Source: Marinobacter nitratireducens (GTDB lineage: Bacteria > Pseudomonadota > Gammaproteobacteria > Pseudomonadales > Oleiphilaceae). From it: DNA of 64,000 bases. The stretch lies in assembly GCF_000708045.1 (NCBI RefSeq), contig NZ_ANIE01000007.1, forward strand, positions 1 to 64,000, written 5' to 3'. A program made the translations under genes and the position numbers. Positions 31,912 through 40,784 of this stretch are shown in pieces; position 1 is the first letter of the stretch, and each line of letters opens with the position of its first letter. A model generated the notes under the pieces. The model had not been told where the DNA came from. It saw nothing but the letters and a program-made list of their open reading frames with translations, and did no database searches.

Positions 31912-32369
31912 TGACTGCAAGCGAACAGGATTTTCTGAACAATCCGCTGGGTACCAAGACCACATTGGAAGATGTGCTGGATGCCTTTGAATTCCTGGAC
32001 GACTGGGAAGAGCGGTATGCCTACATTATCGATCTGGGCAAGCAACTGCCGTCCTTTCCCGACGATGCCCGCACCGAAGAAAACTATGTTCACGGCTGCC
32101 AGAGCCAGGTTTGGTTGATCCACTATTTCGACGAGGCAAGTGGGAAGCTTTATCTGCTGATCGACTCCGACGCCATGATTGTTCGCGGGCTTGCGGCGAT
32201 CATCCTCGTCGCCCTGAACGGTAAGGCCCCCAGGGAGCTCCTGACGACCGATATCGACGAGCTGTTCGAGCAGCTGGACCTGTTCCGCCACATTTCCCCC
32301 ACCCGGGGTAACGGCCTGCGGGCCATGGTCGGCAAGATTCGGGATATTGCGGCCGCTGAGGCAGCCTGA
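31911..32369 (+). CDS. sufE: Sulfur acceptor protein SufE
   Basis: 152 residues from the ATG at 31911, overlapping the sufT stop (TGATG). The active cysteine is C63 in YVHGCQSQVW. SufE accepts persulfide sulfur from SufS and passes it to SufB. As last gene of the operon it is distant from sufS but co-transcribed. The C-terminus (SPTRGNGLRAMVGKIRDIA) is the usual SufE ending. Confidence 0.95.
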   Translation: MTASEQDFLNNPLGTKTTLEDVLDAFEFLDDWEERYAYIIDLGKQLPSFPDDARTEENYVHGCQSQVWLIHYFDEASGKLYLLIDSDAMIVRGLAAIILVALNGKAPRELLTTDIDELFEQLDLFRHISPTRGNGLRAMVGKIRDIAAAEAA

Positions 32370-32411
32370 GGATTCAGGTTCAAGCTAGCCAAAGCGGCTC
32401 AGCGCCACGAC

Positions 32412-33608
32412 TCACCAGATAATGGCCACATCGTCGCGCTGAACATTCACCCGTTCCCCCGGCACAGACATGCGCCCGTTGCTGAAATCCGGGTGCACGT
32501 TGTTCAGCGTCATCGTCAATCGGGCATCACTGAGCTCCGGCGTTCCATCGAGAGAGCCCCAGTGCCGCGCACTGCGATAAACGTGTAACTCGTCCCCAGG
32601 CCTCAGCCCTGCTGTTGCTCCGGATTCCAGTGTGACTGCGTCTCCCTCAACCCGGGTTATACGTGTCATGAAGGGCTGACAGGCTACCGCCTCATTCACC
32701 GCCGCCGCCATCTCACCGATCACGCCTTCAACCGCCTGCCCATATGCAGACGCCAGAAGTCCTCCTGAGCCCAAACCGTCGGATGTGCCTGCTCCGGCAT
32801 TCCACTCAGCCGACGTGGAAAATCGTTGCCGGTAGACTGGCGAGCCACTGAACCCATCAAACACCATCAAGTCCGCGACAAACCTTCTCGATTCATCCAC
32901 CGTTCCCACAGCGCGCTTAACGCCGTCCCAAACCGACGATCCCCAGGCCGCCGGGTCATTCATGCTCACATCCCGGATCACGCCCGCAACCACGAACTGC
33001 ACCCCCAGCTCCCGGGCTATTCGAAGGATATTGGACAGTCGGTTGTCACCGCCCATGGTGGTCGGGGCATTTGTGAGATCGCCAAACAGGCTCAATGCAC
33101 TGGCGCCAAACACCTGCAGTTGCCGAGTATCTCTTAGTCGCTGCTGGAGAAGCTGAGATAAATCCTGCCCGGCGTTACCGAGATTACCCATCCGGGCCTG
33201 GGCCGGATCCAGCAACGGGAATCCGGTTACCGCAACACGCTTTCTCAGCCTGGCTGACTCGCCCGCCTGGCAACTCTTTGCGCTCTGGGTGACGTCTGCC
33301 CGAACAACAATTCGCAAACGGTTGCCCGACTGGGATTCATTAACAACACGGACGTTGCGGGCCCTTGCCCTTGAAGCCACCTGTGTGCGGGAGTCAGTCA
33401 ATACGCCGTTTTCCATCGTATCGCTGGTACTCACCCGCGCTTCGTACTGCAGGGACAGATCCCTGAGTGCCGCCTGTCGGGCTTCGGACCTGGCAGCGTC
33501 AAGGTCACCATCGCGAATTACGGCATGCCCGACACCCTCCATCATCACGGCGTGGGCCGTGCCGGAGAACACCAGCAGAATGACTAACAGGCGTCGCATC
33601 GCATTCAT
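32412..33608 (-). CDS. flgT: Flagellar assembly protein FlgT
   Basis: 398 residues from the ATG at 33608; a signal peptide of about 22 residues ends in AHA before VMMEGVG. The following GVGHAVIRDGDLDAARSEA (near 27-45) is the FlgT N-domain, the middle part carries the GVQFVVAGVIRD fold, and the C-terminal domain ends in VPGERVNVQRDDVAIIW. In Vibrio, FlgT forms the H-ring around the outer-membrane rings of a sodium-driven polar flagellum. It lies 63 bases after flgP on the same strand. No other flagellar gene is in the window. Confidence 0.88.
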   Translation of the reverse strand: MNAMRRLLVILLVFSGTAHAVMMEGVGHAVIRDGDLDAARSEARQAALRDLSLQYEARVSTSDTMENGVLTDSRTQVASRARARNVRVVNESQSGNRLRIVVRADVTQSAKSCQAGESARLRKRVAVTGFPLLDPAQARMGNLGNAGQDLSQLLQQRLRDTRQLQVFGASALSLFGDLTNAPTTMGGDNRLSNILRIARELGVQFVVAGVIRDVSMNDPAAWGSSVWDGVKRAVGTVDESRRFVADLMVFDGFSGSPVYRQRFSTSAEWNAGAGTSDGLGSGGLLASAYGQAVEGVIGEMAAAVNEAVACQPFMTRITRVEGDAVTLESGATAGLRPGDELHVYRSARHWGSLDGTPELSDARLTMTLNNVHPDFSNGRMSVPGERVNVQRDDVAIIW

Positions 33609-33671
33609 ATTCGGTAACCTAGCCTCACTCGTTGCGCAGACCGCAAGGGCCCTGAGTCTCAATAGTCTTGA

Positions 33672-34217
33672 TCAGTCCAGATAGTACAGGGAATCAACAC
33701 CCTGACTCTGCACATCACCCATGCTGTCGTTGCCCCTTGGCATGGGAATCGGGCACAGATCCTGGACCTGATCGTCAGCCACCTCGGAGACACAGGCCCG
33801 GAACCGCGGCTCCAGCTTGAGCTCCATGACAGTCTCGACAACCCCATCACTGTGCTCATTAACCGCGACCATCTTGGCACCGCGAATATAGCTGTCCACA
33901 TAGGTCCGGAAGTTGTCGTTTCTGAGCACAAAGTCATTCACCGTGGAGCTGCCGTAGATAACCGTGCCATATACCCGTTCAGCCAGATTGCGGTAGGCAT
34001 CAAGTTGCGACGCACGGCGCGCCAACAATCGCTTCCGGGTATTCAGACGGTCCTTGGTCGCATCCTCATAGGTGCCAAACCCGGACACACGCACGGTGAT
34101 CGGCTCCAGCTCGGTTCTGGCCTGCGGCTCCTGATCGTTGTTTTCCCTGGAACCGTTAGCCGCACAGGCCGTCAGCACCAGAAGCAGGAACGGTACAGTT
34201 ATCCACCGAAGGGTCAT
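33672..34217 (-). CDS. flgP: Flagellar outer-membrane lipoprotein FlgP (LPP20 family)
   Basis: 181 residues from the ATG at 34217 (GGAG 7 bases upstream). A lipoprotein signal ends in the lipobox LTAC at about residue 18. The next conserved part is VRVSGFGTYEDATKDRL and RRASQLDAYRNLAERVYG (near 70-87), as in LPP20/FlgP proteins. FlgP forms part of the basal disk or H-ring region in Vibrio and Campylobacter. Encoded just before flgT; flgO is not adjacent. Confidence 0.85.
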   Translation of the reverse strand: MTLRWITVPFLLLVLTACAANGSRENNDQEPQARTELEPITVRVSGFGTYEDATKDRLNTRKRLLARRASQLDAYRNLAERVYGTVIYGSSTVNDFVLRNDNFRTYVDSYIRGAKMVAVNEHSDGVVETVMELKLEPRFRACVSEVADDQVQDLCPIPMPRGNDSMGDVQSQGVDSLYYLD

Positions 34218-34469
34218 TTTTCGTCTCCGAACATACATTTTCAGGAGATCATGAAAATTTCACGCCAGGTTTCGTAACCCTCTGATTATTGGAACGTTGA
34301 CTTACACGAGCACACATCTCCCTCCGATTGGCGGCAAAAAAATGCCGTCACTTACACATTAAAAACAAACCGTTACCCCTTTTGTCATGTAGCTGAAAGC
34401 GTTCTGTCCTAACCTTTCCTGCACGTAATGTCGGAACAATCTGAATAAAACGCTCAATAAGGACCCTTC

Positions 34470-35723
34470 ATGAACGGAAACCGTCTGACCAAACTCTCTC
34501 TGGCTATCGGCCTCTCGGTTGCGACCACCTCCGCACTCGCCAGCCCGCAGCAATTCATGTCTTCCCGCTCGTTTGCTATGGCGGGAACCGGTGTTGCCGT
34601 GTCAAGCCCGGTCGAAGCCACTGCGAAAAACCCGGCACTGATGGCGGGCTCCCACCATGAGTGGTCTGATGATTTCGGCCTGATCCTGCCCTCCGTCAAT
34701 GCCCGCGCGGCAGACGAGGAAGAGACCGTTGATCAGGTAGACGATATTCAAGACACCATTGATGCTCTCGAAGTCGCTATCAACAATACCGATCAGGCAG
34801 AAGCCCAGAAGCAGGCAGGCATTCTCAGAGACCAGCTACAGGCTTTTGATCGTGACACCGTACGGGTGAACGCCGGTCTGGGACTTGCACTCGCATTCCC
34901 CCGCAAGGATCTGTCCGTCGGTGTGTTCACCAACGGCAACCTGACTGCCACCGTTCGAGGTGAATACGACCAGGACGATGACGCCACACTGCAGGCCATC
35001 GAAAATGGCGCTTTGGTCCCGGGTGCCACCGACAATCTCGAATCCCGCGGCAAAGTCCTCGCCTCTGCCGTTGCCGAAGTCGGCATCGCATTCGCCCGTG
35101 AGTTCGAACTCTCCAACGGTGAAAAGCTTCAACTCGGCGTGTCGCCCAAGTATGTGAACCTGCAGACGTTCCAGTACACAGAAACCGTCTCCGGCTTTGA
35201 AGATGACGATTTTGATAGTGATGAATCCCAGACCGACAAGAGTGGCTTCAACCTGGACCTCGGCGCTGCCTACAGCTTCGGTGAGGAGCAGGAGTGGACC
35301 GTGGGTGCCGCGGTCAAGAACCTGATCCCCATGGAGCTGGATTCCGCCGCCAGCAGACCGGCGCTGGGCGAGGAAGTCCGCACCCTTAAGCTGGATCCAA
35401 TGCTGACCGTCGGTATTGCCCACAGAAGCGACTATCACGTGGTGACTGCGGAAGTGGATCTGACCAAGAAAGAAGCCTTCGGTTACGAAGACGACACCCA
35501 ATGGCTGGCGCTCGGTGCCGAGTTTGATGCCTGGCGCTATGCCCAGCTTCGCGTCGGCGTTCGCCAGAACCTGGCCAGCAACGACGACAACAACGGAATC
35601 GAAGAGAAAACCCAGTTCACTGCGGGCTTCGGTCTGAACATCGTTGGTGTTCGTCTGGATCTTGGCGCCCTGTACAGCGATGCGGATGTGGGCGCAGCGC
35701 TGGAACTCGGAACCGCGTTCTGA
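34470..35723 (+). CDS. traF: TraF-like outer-membrane beta-barrel protein
   Basis: 417 residues. Signal peptide of about 24 residues ending ALA before SPQQFMSSRS. The stretch RSFAMAGTGVAVSSPVEATAKNP (in parts, near 33-55) resembles the opening of long-chain fatty-acid porin-like and PF13729-type TraF proteins, and the rest shows alternating strands ending in ALELGTAF with a terminal Phe, typical for barrels. Despite the name conjugal transfer TraF used for this family there are no conjugation genes nearby. A coiled segment lies near 85-125. Single gene with its own terminator. Confidence 0.75.
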   Translation: MNGNRLTKLSLAIGLSVATTSALASPQQFMSSRSFAMAGTGVAVSSPVEATAKNPALMAGSHHEWSDDFGLILPSVNARAADEEETVDQVDDIQDTIDALEVAINNTDQAEAQKQAGILRDQLQAFDRDTVRVNAGLGLALAFPRKDLSVGVFTNGNLTATVRGEYDQDDDATLQAIENGALVPGATDNLESRGKVLASAVAEVGIAFAREFELSNGEKLQLGVSPKYVNLQTFQYTETVSGFEDDDFDSDESQTDKSGFNLDLGAAYSFGEEQEWTVGAAVKNLIPMELDSAASRPALGEEVRTLKLDPMLTVGIAHRSDYHVVTAEVDLTKKEAFGYEDDTQWLALGAEFDAWRYAQLRVGVRQNLASNDDNNGIEEKTQFTAGFGLNIVGVRLDLGALYSDADVGAALELGTAF

Positions 35724-35741
35724 TCTGACAGCACCGAAGAC

Positions 35742-35777
35742 AAAAGCCCGCCCGGCAGCATCCTGGCGGGCTTTTTT
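35742..35777 (+). terminator. Rho-independent terminator after the TraF-like gene
   Basis: GCCCGCC / GGCGGGC stem with a 12-base loop and six T. Confidence 0.92.
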
Positions 35778-35863
35778 GTGCCCGCAGATTCAGCTTGAGG
35801 TTTGCCTCTGCATCCGGGGAACCGGATAATCCCCGAAACACACTCAAAGGACCCCATCCCTTC

Positions 35864-36997
35864 ATGCAAACCTTTCTGGTCGGCGGCGCCGTGCGCGATA
35901 AGTTACTCGGTCTTGATGTTGAAGACAGGGACTGGGTTGTGGTGGGTGCCACGCCGGAAGAGATGCTCGAGAACGGCTTCAAGCAGGTTGGTGCAGACTT
36001 TCCGGTATTCCTGCATCCCAGAACCCGGGAGGAATATGCGCTTGCCCGGACGGAGCGCAAGCAGGGCCGCGGTTATCATGGTTTCAGTGTCTACAGTGCC
36101 CCGGATGTCACCCTGGAAGAGGATCTGAGGCGGCGCGATCTCACCATCAATGCCATGGCGATGAACGAGCAAGGCGAGGTGATTGATCCGTTCCATGGCC
36201 AAAAGGACATTGAACTCCGGCAACTCAGGCATGTCTCGGACGCCTTCGCCGAAGACCCTCTGCGAATACTTCGAACCGCTCGATTTGCAGCCCGTTTCCA
36301 GCCGCTGGGCTTCCGGGTGTGCCCCGAGACTCTGTCGCTGATGCAATCCATGGTGGCCGATGGCGAGGTCGACCACCTGGTTCCGGAGCGGGTCTGGCAG
36401 GAAATCCAGCGCGCCCTGCATGAAAAAGAACCCGGCACGTTTTTCGAAGTGCTGCAGCAATGCGACTGCCTGGGCGTGCTGATTCCCGAACTCGATCAAC
36501 CTGATACCCTTCCGGCGGTCCTCGATGCCCTTCGCCGGATACATCGACAGAACGGCTCCACCGAAGAGCGCTTTGCCGCGCTGATGTCTGCACTGCAACC
36601 TGACGAATGTCTTGAGCGTGCGAGGGCCCTCAAGGCACCCAACGACTGTCGGGACCTGGCTCACCTGACAACGACCTACGCTCAGAAGACGTCGGCCGCT
36701 GGCAACGGCATGGGGCCAGACGCTGCCCTCTCTATGTTCAATCACGCGGACTTATGGCGTCGCCCGGAGCGGTTTTCATCGTTGATTGTTGTCCTCAACA
36801 ACGTGGTGCCTGATTCTCAGAGGCCGGTCATAGAAAGACTGAAGCGAGCAGCCAAGGCAGCAACCGGCGTACAGCCGAAAGAACTGATCGAACAGGGCTT
36901 CAAGGGCAAAGCACTGGGAGAAGCCATCCAGAGTGAGCGCCTTGCACGTATACAGCAGGTATTCACTCACGCTTCAGGACCAGACAACCATGACTGA
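35864..36997 (+). CDS. cca: CCA tRNA nucleotidyltransferase, HD-less form
   Basis: 377 residues from the ATG at 35864. It adds or repairs the 3' CCA of tRNA. Class II motifs are clear: LVGGAVRDKLLG (near 4-15), EDRDWVVVG (near 20-28), RRRDLTINAMA (near 92-102), DPLRILRTARFAARF (near 136-150) and the following neck domain. E. coli Cca (about 412 residues) continues with an HD phosphohydrolase domain containing HDLGK; here the corresponding place reads RFAALMSALQPDE, without HD, and the protein is shorter. The last 8 bases overlap folM. Confidence 0.93.
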   Translation: MQTFLVGGAVRDKLLGLDVEDRDWVVVGATPEEMLENGFKQVGADFPVFLHPRTREEYALARTERKQGRGYHGFSVYSAPDVTLEEDLRRRDLTINAMAMNEQGEVIDPFHGQKDIELRQLRHVSDAFAEDPLRILRTARFAARFQPLGFRVCPETLSLMQSMVADGEVDHLVPERVWQEIQRALHEKEPGTFFEVLQQCDCLGVLIPELDQPDTLPAVLDALRRIHRQNGSTEERFAALMSALQPDECLERARALKAPNDCRDLAHLTTTYAQKTSAAGNGMGPDAALSMFNHADLWRRPERFSSLIVVLNNVVPDSQRPVIERLKRAAKAATGVQPKELIEQGFKGKALGEAIQSERLARIQQVFTHASGPDNHD

Positions 36998-37736
36998 TAC
37001 CGCCCCAGTAGCACTGATCACCGGTGCCGCCCACCGGCTTGGCGCCCACACTGCCCGAAAACTCCATCAACGGGGCTGGAACGTCGCGATTCACTGCCGT
37101 AGCCGTCGAGAACAGGCAAACACCCTGGCCGACGAACTGAACACCCTGCGGCACGATTCCGCCAGGGTCGTGCAGGCTGACCTGAGCCGGGCAGCCGAGG
37201 TGGAAGCACTGGCGCAAGAGGCCATGGCACAATGGCAGCGACTGGACGCGTTGGTAAACAATGCCTCGGTGTTTTATCCCAACCCGGTGGCCGAGGCCAC
37301 GCTAGCAGATTGGGACACCGTCATGCATACCAATCTTCGGGCACCGTTTCTATTATTGCAGGCCTGCCTGCCAGCGCTGAAACAGCACAGTGGCGCCGTG
37401 GTCAACCTGATTGATATCTACAGCGAACGTCCACTGCCCGATCACCCCCTTTACTGTGCGAGCAAAGCCGGCCTGGCCTCCATGACCCAGTCATTGGCCA
37501 AAGACCTGGCGCCCGACATTCGGGTGAACGGCGTTTCCCCTGGCGCCATCCTGTGGCCGGAAGGGGATGCAGCCATCGACGAAAGCTACCAGCAATCGAT
37601 CCTCGCCAAGACCCCCCTGGCCCGCACAGGTACTCCCGACGACATCGCGGGCGCCATTGTGTTCCTCATCTGCGATGCGCCATTCGTCACTGGCCAGATA
37701 CTATCAGTGGATGGCGGGCGCAGCCTGAACATGTAG
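36990..37736 (+). CDS. Pteridine reductase-like SDR (FolM type)
   Basis: 248 residues from the ATG at 36990. NADPH-dependent short-chain reductase: TGAAHRLGAHTARKL (near 11-25) is the T-G-x3-R-(L/I)-G form seen in pteridine reductases and FolM, NNASVFYPNPV (near 90-100) and the catalytic YCASK (near 155). Likely reduces dihydromonapterin or dihydrofolate. It overlaps cca by 8 bases, so the two are co-transcribed. Confidence 0.8.
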   Translation: MTDTAPVALITGAAHRLGAHTARKLHQRGWNVAIHCRSRREQANTLADELNTLRHDSARVVQADLSRAAEVEALAQEAMAQWQRLDALVNNASVFYPNPVAEATLADWDTVMHTNLRAPFLLLQACLPALKQHSGAVVNLIDIYSERPLPDHPLYCASKAGLASMTQSLAKDLAPDIRVNGVSPGAILWPEGDAAIDESYQQSILAKTPLARTGTPDDIAGAIVFLICDAPFVTGQILSVDGGRSLNM

Positions 37737-37862
37737 AACGCACCGCTATAGCAAGACGCACAATTTTTGGCCCAATCCGCCTTTCCGGATACAATGCTCG
37801 CCTGCATTTTCATCCTGCCGGCACAAACTATTCCCTTTGTGCCCTTGAATCGGAGAAACACC

Positions 37863-39041
37863 ATGCGCGATGTAGTCATTGTTTCCGCCAAGCGGACGGC
37901 CATCGGATCCTTTGGCGGCGGGCTCTCCAGCCTGCGCGCGGATCAACTCGGCACTGCGGTTATCAAAGCCATTCTGGAAGAAACCAGGGTCGCCGGGGAA
38001 CAGATTAACGAAGTGGTTCTGGGGCAAGTGCTTACCGCCGGTTGCGGCCAAAACCCCGCCCGTCAATCCGTGATCAATGCCGGACTTCCTGCTTCGGTAC
38101 CAGCGATGACTATCAATAAGGTCTGCGGTTCCGGCCTGAAGGCTGTACACATGGCCGTCCAGGCTATCCGCTGCGGCGACGCTGACATCATGATCGCCGG
38201 CGGCCAGGAGAGCATGAGCCAGGCGCCTCACGTACTACCCAACAGCCGTAACGGCCAGCGCATGGGCAACTGGTCCATGATCGACACCATGATTAACGAT
38301 GGTCTGTGGGACGCTTTTAACGACTATCATATGGGGATCACCGCCGAAAACATCGTCGAGAAATATGGCATCAGCCGGGAAGAACAGGATGAGTTCGCGG
38401 CCGCTTCCCAGCAAAAAGCAACCGCAGCCATCGAGGCTGGCCATTTTGACGGCCAGATCGTTCCGGTCACCATCCCCCAGCGCAAAGGCGATCCGGTTGT
38501 AGTCGACCGTGACGAGGGTCCCCGCGCCGGCGTTACCGCAGAAAGCCTTGGCAAACTCCGCCCGGCCTTCAAAAAAGATGGTTCAGTCACCGCCGGCAAC
38601 GCGTCTTCACTGAACGATGGCGCGGCCGCCGTCATGGTGTGCAGTGCAGAAAAAGCCAAAGAACTGGGCCTGACCCCGCTTGCCACCATCAAGGCACACG
38701 CCAATGCGGGCGTCGACCCCACCATCATGGGCACGGGCCCGATTCCAGCCAGCAAACGCTGCCTGGATCTGGCCGGTTGGAGTGCAAACGATCTGGACCT
38801 TGTTGAGGCCAACGAAGCATTTGCGGCTCAGGCCATTTCCGTCAACCGTGATCTGGGCTGGGACAGCAGCAAGGTGAACGTCAATGGCGGAGCCATTGCC
38901 CTCGGCCATCCGATTGGCGCTTCCGGCTGCCGGATCCTGGTCAGTCTCCTGCATGAAATGGTTCGCCGCGATGCCAATAAAGGCCTGGCAACCCTGTGCA
39001 TCGGCGGCGGCATGGGTGTCGCGCTGGCTGTCGAGCGCTAA
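37863..39041 (+). CDS. Acetyl-CoA C-acetyltransferase (thiolase II)
   Basis: 392 residues from the ATG at 37863 (GGAG 7 bases upstream). Catalytic residues of biosynthetic-type thiolases: Cys in [12 protein letters not shown] (near 88), His in [10 protein letters not shown] (near 348) and Cys in CIGGGMGVA (near 378). It condenses or cleaves acetoacetyl-CoA; use in polyhydroxybutyrate or fatty-acid metabolism depends on partners not in the window. Five bases before trmL. Confidence 0.93.
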   Translation: MRDVVIVSAKRTAIGSFGGGLSSLRADQLGTAVIKAILEETRVAGEQINEVVLGQVLTAGCGQNPARQSVINAGLPASVPAMTINKVCGSGLKAVHMAVQAIRCGDADIMIAGGQESMSQAPHVLPNSRNGQRMGNWSMIDTMINDGLWDAFNDYHMGITAENIVEKYGISREEQDEFAAASQQKATAAIEAGHFDGQIVPVTIPQRKGDPVVVDRDEGPRAGVTAESLGKLRPAFKKDGSVTAGNASSLNDGAAAVMVCSAEKAKELGLTPLATIKAHANAGVDPTIMGTGPIPASKRCLDLAGWSANDLDLVEANEAFAAQAISVNRDLGWDSSKVNVNGGAIALGHPIGASGCRILVSLLHEMVRRDANKGLATLCIGGGMGVALAVER

Positions 39042-39046
39042 TTTCC

Positions 39047-39511
39047 ATGCTCCACGTGGTGCTCTACGAGCCGGAAATACCGCCAAATACCGGCAATATC
39101 ATCCGGCTCTGCGCCAACACCGGCTGCCAGTTGCATCTGATTGAACCCCTGGGATTTTCCCTGGAAGATAAACAGATGCGACGAGCCGGCCTGGACTACA
39201 GCGAGTACGCCAGCGTCCGCGTCCATCCAGACTATTCGTCATTTCTGGACAGTGAGTGCCCGCAAAGGCTGTTCGGAATGACGACCAAGGGTAGTCGGCA
39301 CTACCATGAAGTAGCGTTCCAGGACGGGGACTATCTGATGTTCGGCCCAGAGACGCGGGGCCTACCGGTCGAGGTACGGGAAGGACTCCCACCGGAGCAT
39401 TGTCTTCGCGTTCCCATGCGGCCGGAAAGCCGCAGCCTGAACCTGTCCAATACCGCCGCGCTCGTTGTCTACGAGGCCTGGCGGCAATTGGGCTTTGACG
39501 GCGCGCTCTGA
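39047..39511 (+). CDS. trmL: tRNA (cytidine(34)-2'-O)-methyltransferase TrmL
   Basis: 154 residues, SPOUT fold. [21 protein letters not shown] (in parts, near 6-26) binds RNA, and the trefoil-knot SAM site is [11 protein letters not shown] (near 98-108) and [17 protein letters not shown] (near 124-140). It methylates the wobble base of two tRNA-Leu species. Probably co-transcribed with the thiolase. Confidence 0.95.
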   Translation: MLHVVLYEPEIPPNTGNIIRLCANTGCQLHLIEPLGFSLEDKQMRRAGLDYSEYASVRVHPDYSSFLDSECPQRLFGMTTKGSRHYHEVAFQDGDYLMFGPETRGLPVEVREGLPPEHCLRVPMRPESRSLNLSNTAALVVYEAWRQLGFDGAL

Positions 39512-39525
39512 CGCACGGCAGCACG

Positions 39526-39565
39526 GGCATAAAAAAAACCGGCCAATGCCGGTTTTTTTTATGCC
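39526..39565. terminator. Bidirectional terminator between trmL and secB
   Basis: Perfect 18-base arms around CAAT; the arms carry CCGGC next to the loop and eight A or T outside it. Confidence 0.95.
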
Positions 39566-39584
39566 GTCAGGATGTCACAGCCAC

Positions 39585-40085
39585 TCAGTGAGTCTGTTCT
39601 TCCTTGGCTTCGCCAGCGGCTTCTTCCTGCTTGCGCTGGAGGGCCTGGGCATAGATCGCATCGAAGTTCACCGGAGCGAGCATCAGCGCCGGGAAGCTAC
39701 CCTTGTTCACAACACCGTCGATCGCTTCACGGGCGTACGGGAACAGGATGGTCGGGCAATAGGCGCCGAGCATCTGGCCCAGCTGCGGGCCTTCAATCCC
39801 CTGAACCAGGAAAACACCCGCCTGCTGGATCTCGACAATGTAAGCCACCTTCTCACCGATCTTGGCGGTCACCGTCAGAGACAGCACCACCTCATACTGG
39901 TTGTCACTGACTTTGTCGTGGGAAGTGTTCAGATCCAGATTGACCTGAGGCTTCCACTGCTCCTGGAAGACGGCCGGAGAATTCGGTGACTCGAAAGACA
40001 GGTCCTTCACATAGATACGCTGAAGGGCAAACTGGGGTTGAGTCTGGTTTTCGCTGCCTGCTGCGGCTTGCTGATTATCAGCCAT
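39585..40085 (-). CDS. secB: Protein-export chaperone SecB
   Basis: 166 residues from the ATG at 40085. Typical SecB: LQRIYVKDLSFESPNSP (near 22-38), QAGVFLVQGIEG and PYAREAIDGVVNKGSFPALMLAPVNFD (in parts, near 115-141). A homotetramer that holds preproteins unfolded and hands them to SecA. In many relatives grxC lies between the rhodanese gene and secB; here there is only a 137-base gap. Confidence 0.96.
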   Translation of the reverse strand: MADNQQAAAGSENQTQPQFALQRIYVKDLSFESPNSPAVFQEQWKPQVNLDLNTSHDKVSDNQYEVVLSLTVTAKIGEKVAYIVEIQQAGVFLVQGIEGPQLGQMLGAYCPTILFPYAREAIDGVVNKGSFPALMLAPVNFDAIYAQALQRKQEEAAGEAKEEQTH

Positions 40086-40222
40086 GTTCAGTCCTTTCGT
40101 TCTTGATCGTGGGCTCTGGCCCGTCATTATGAGGTACGCTGCCGGACCAGTTTACTGCCTGTCCCGGACGGCTAATGTGAAACAGTGCGGCAGATTTCAC
40201 TTCAGATCAAGGCTAACCGCCC

Positions 40223-40639
40223 TTACTTTTTGACCAGCGGCAAGTTGCTGCTTTTCCAGTCTGCGATTCCGCCGTTCAGACGCACAACATTGGTGAAGCC
40301 TTCCGCGTTCAGCTGCTTCACCGCCATGGCCGAATGCTGCCCCATCTTGTCGGCAACAATAATCTGCTTTTCCTTGAACTTGTTCAGTTCAGAAACACGG
40401 CTTTTCAGACTGCTCAGAGGGATGTTGACCGATCCGGTGATCCGCCCCTCGCCGAATTCCTTGCGATCCCGGATATCCACTACCACAGCTTCATCCTTGT
40501 TGATCAGCGTAATGGCGCCCTGCGCAGAGATCTTGCTACCGCCACGACGGGACTCCAACACCAGAATGGCCACCAGAAATGCGACGAACAACGACGCCAG
40601 AACATAGTGGTTAACAACAAATTCGAACAAGCGGTCCAT
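40223..40639 (-). CDS. Membrane-anchored rhodanese-like protein lacking the active cysteine (YibN-like)
   Basis: 138 residues: an N-terminal hydrophobic helix (near 10-27) and a rhodanese domain with VVDIRDRKEFGEGRITGSVNIP (in parts, near 53-74). The active loop, normally starting with Cys, reads VADKMGQHSAMA (near 95-106), so sulfur transfer is unlikely; a binding role is more plausible. E. coli YibN sits in the same place beside secB and has a Cys there. Divergent from gpmI. Confidence 0.85.
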   Translation of the reverse strand: MDRLFEFVVNHYVLASLFVAFLVAILVLESRRGGSKISAQGAITLINKDEAVVVDIRDRKEFGEGRITGSVNIPLSSLKSRVSELNKFKEKQIIVADKMGQHSAMAVKQLNAEGFTNVVRLNGGIADWKSSNLPLVKK

Positions 40640-40784
40640 GAAACTACCCCGAAAAATAATTTGGCAGGATTATACACACCCGGCAGCGCTCACAGAAGGC
40701 AGTGGAAATGGCTTGTGAACGCCAAAACGGTTAGAATCTGCACTCCTGATTATCAAGACTTCTTTTACCTGACCGGATGAACTG

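Noticed and set aside
34470..35723. Evidence for a conjugative element from the TraF name
   Set aside because: The family is a barrel-type outer-membrane protein and no other transfer genes are present.
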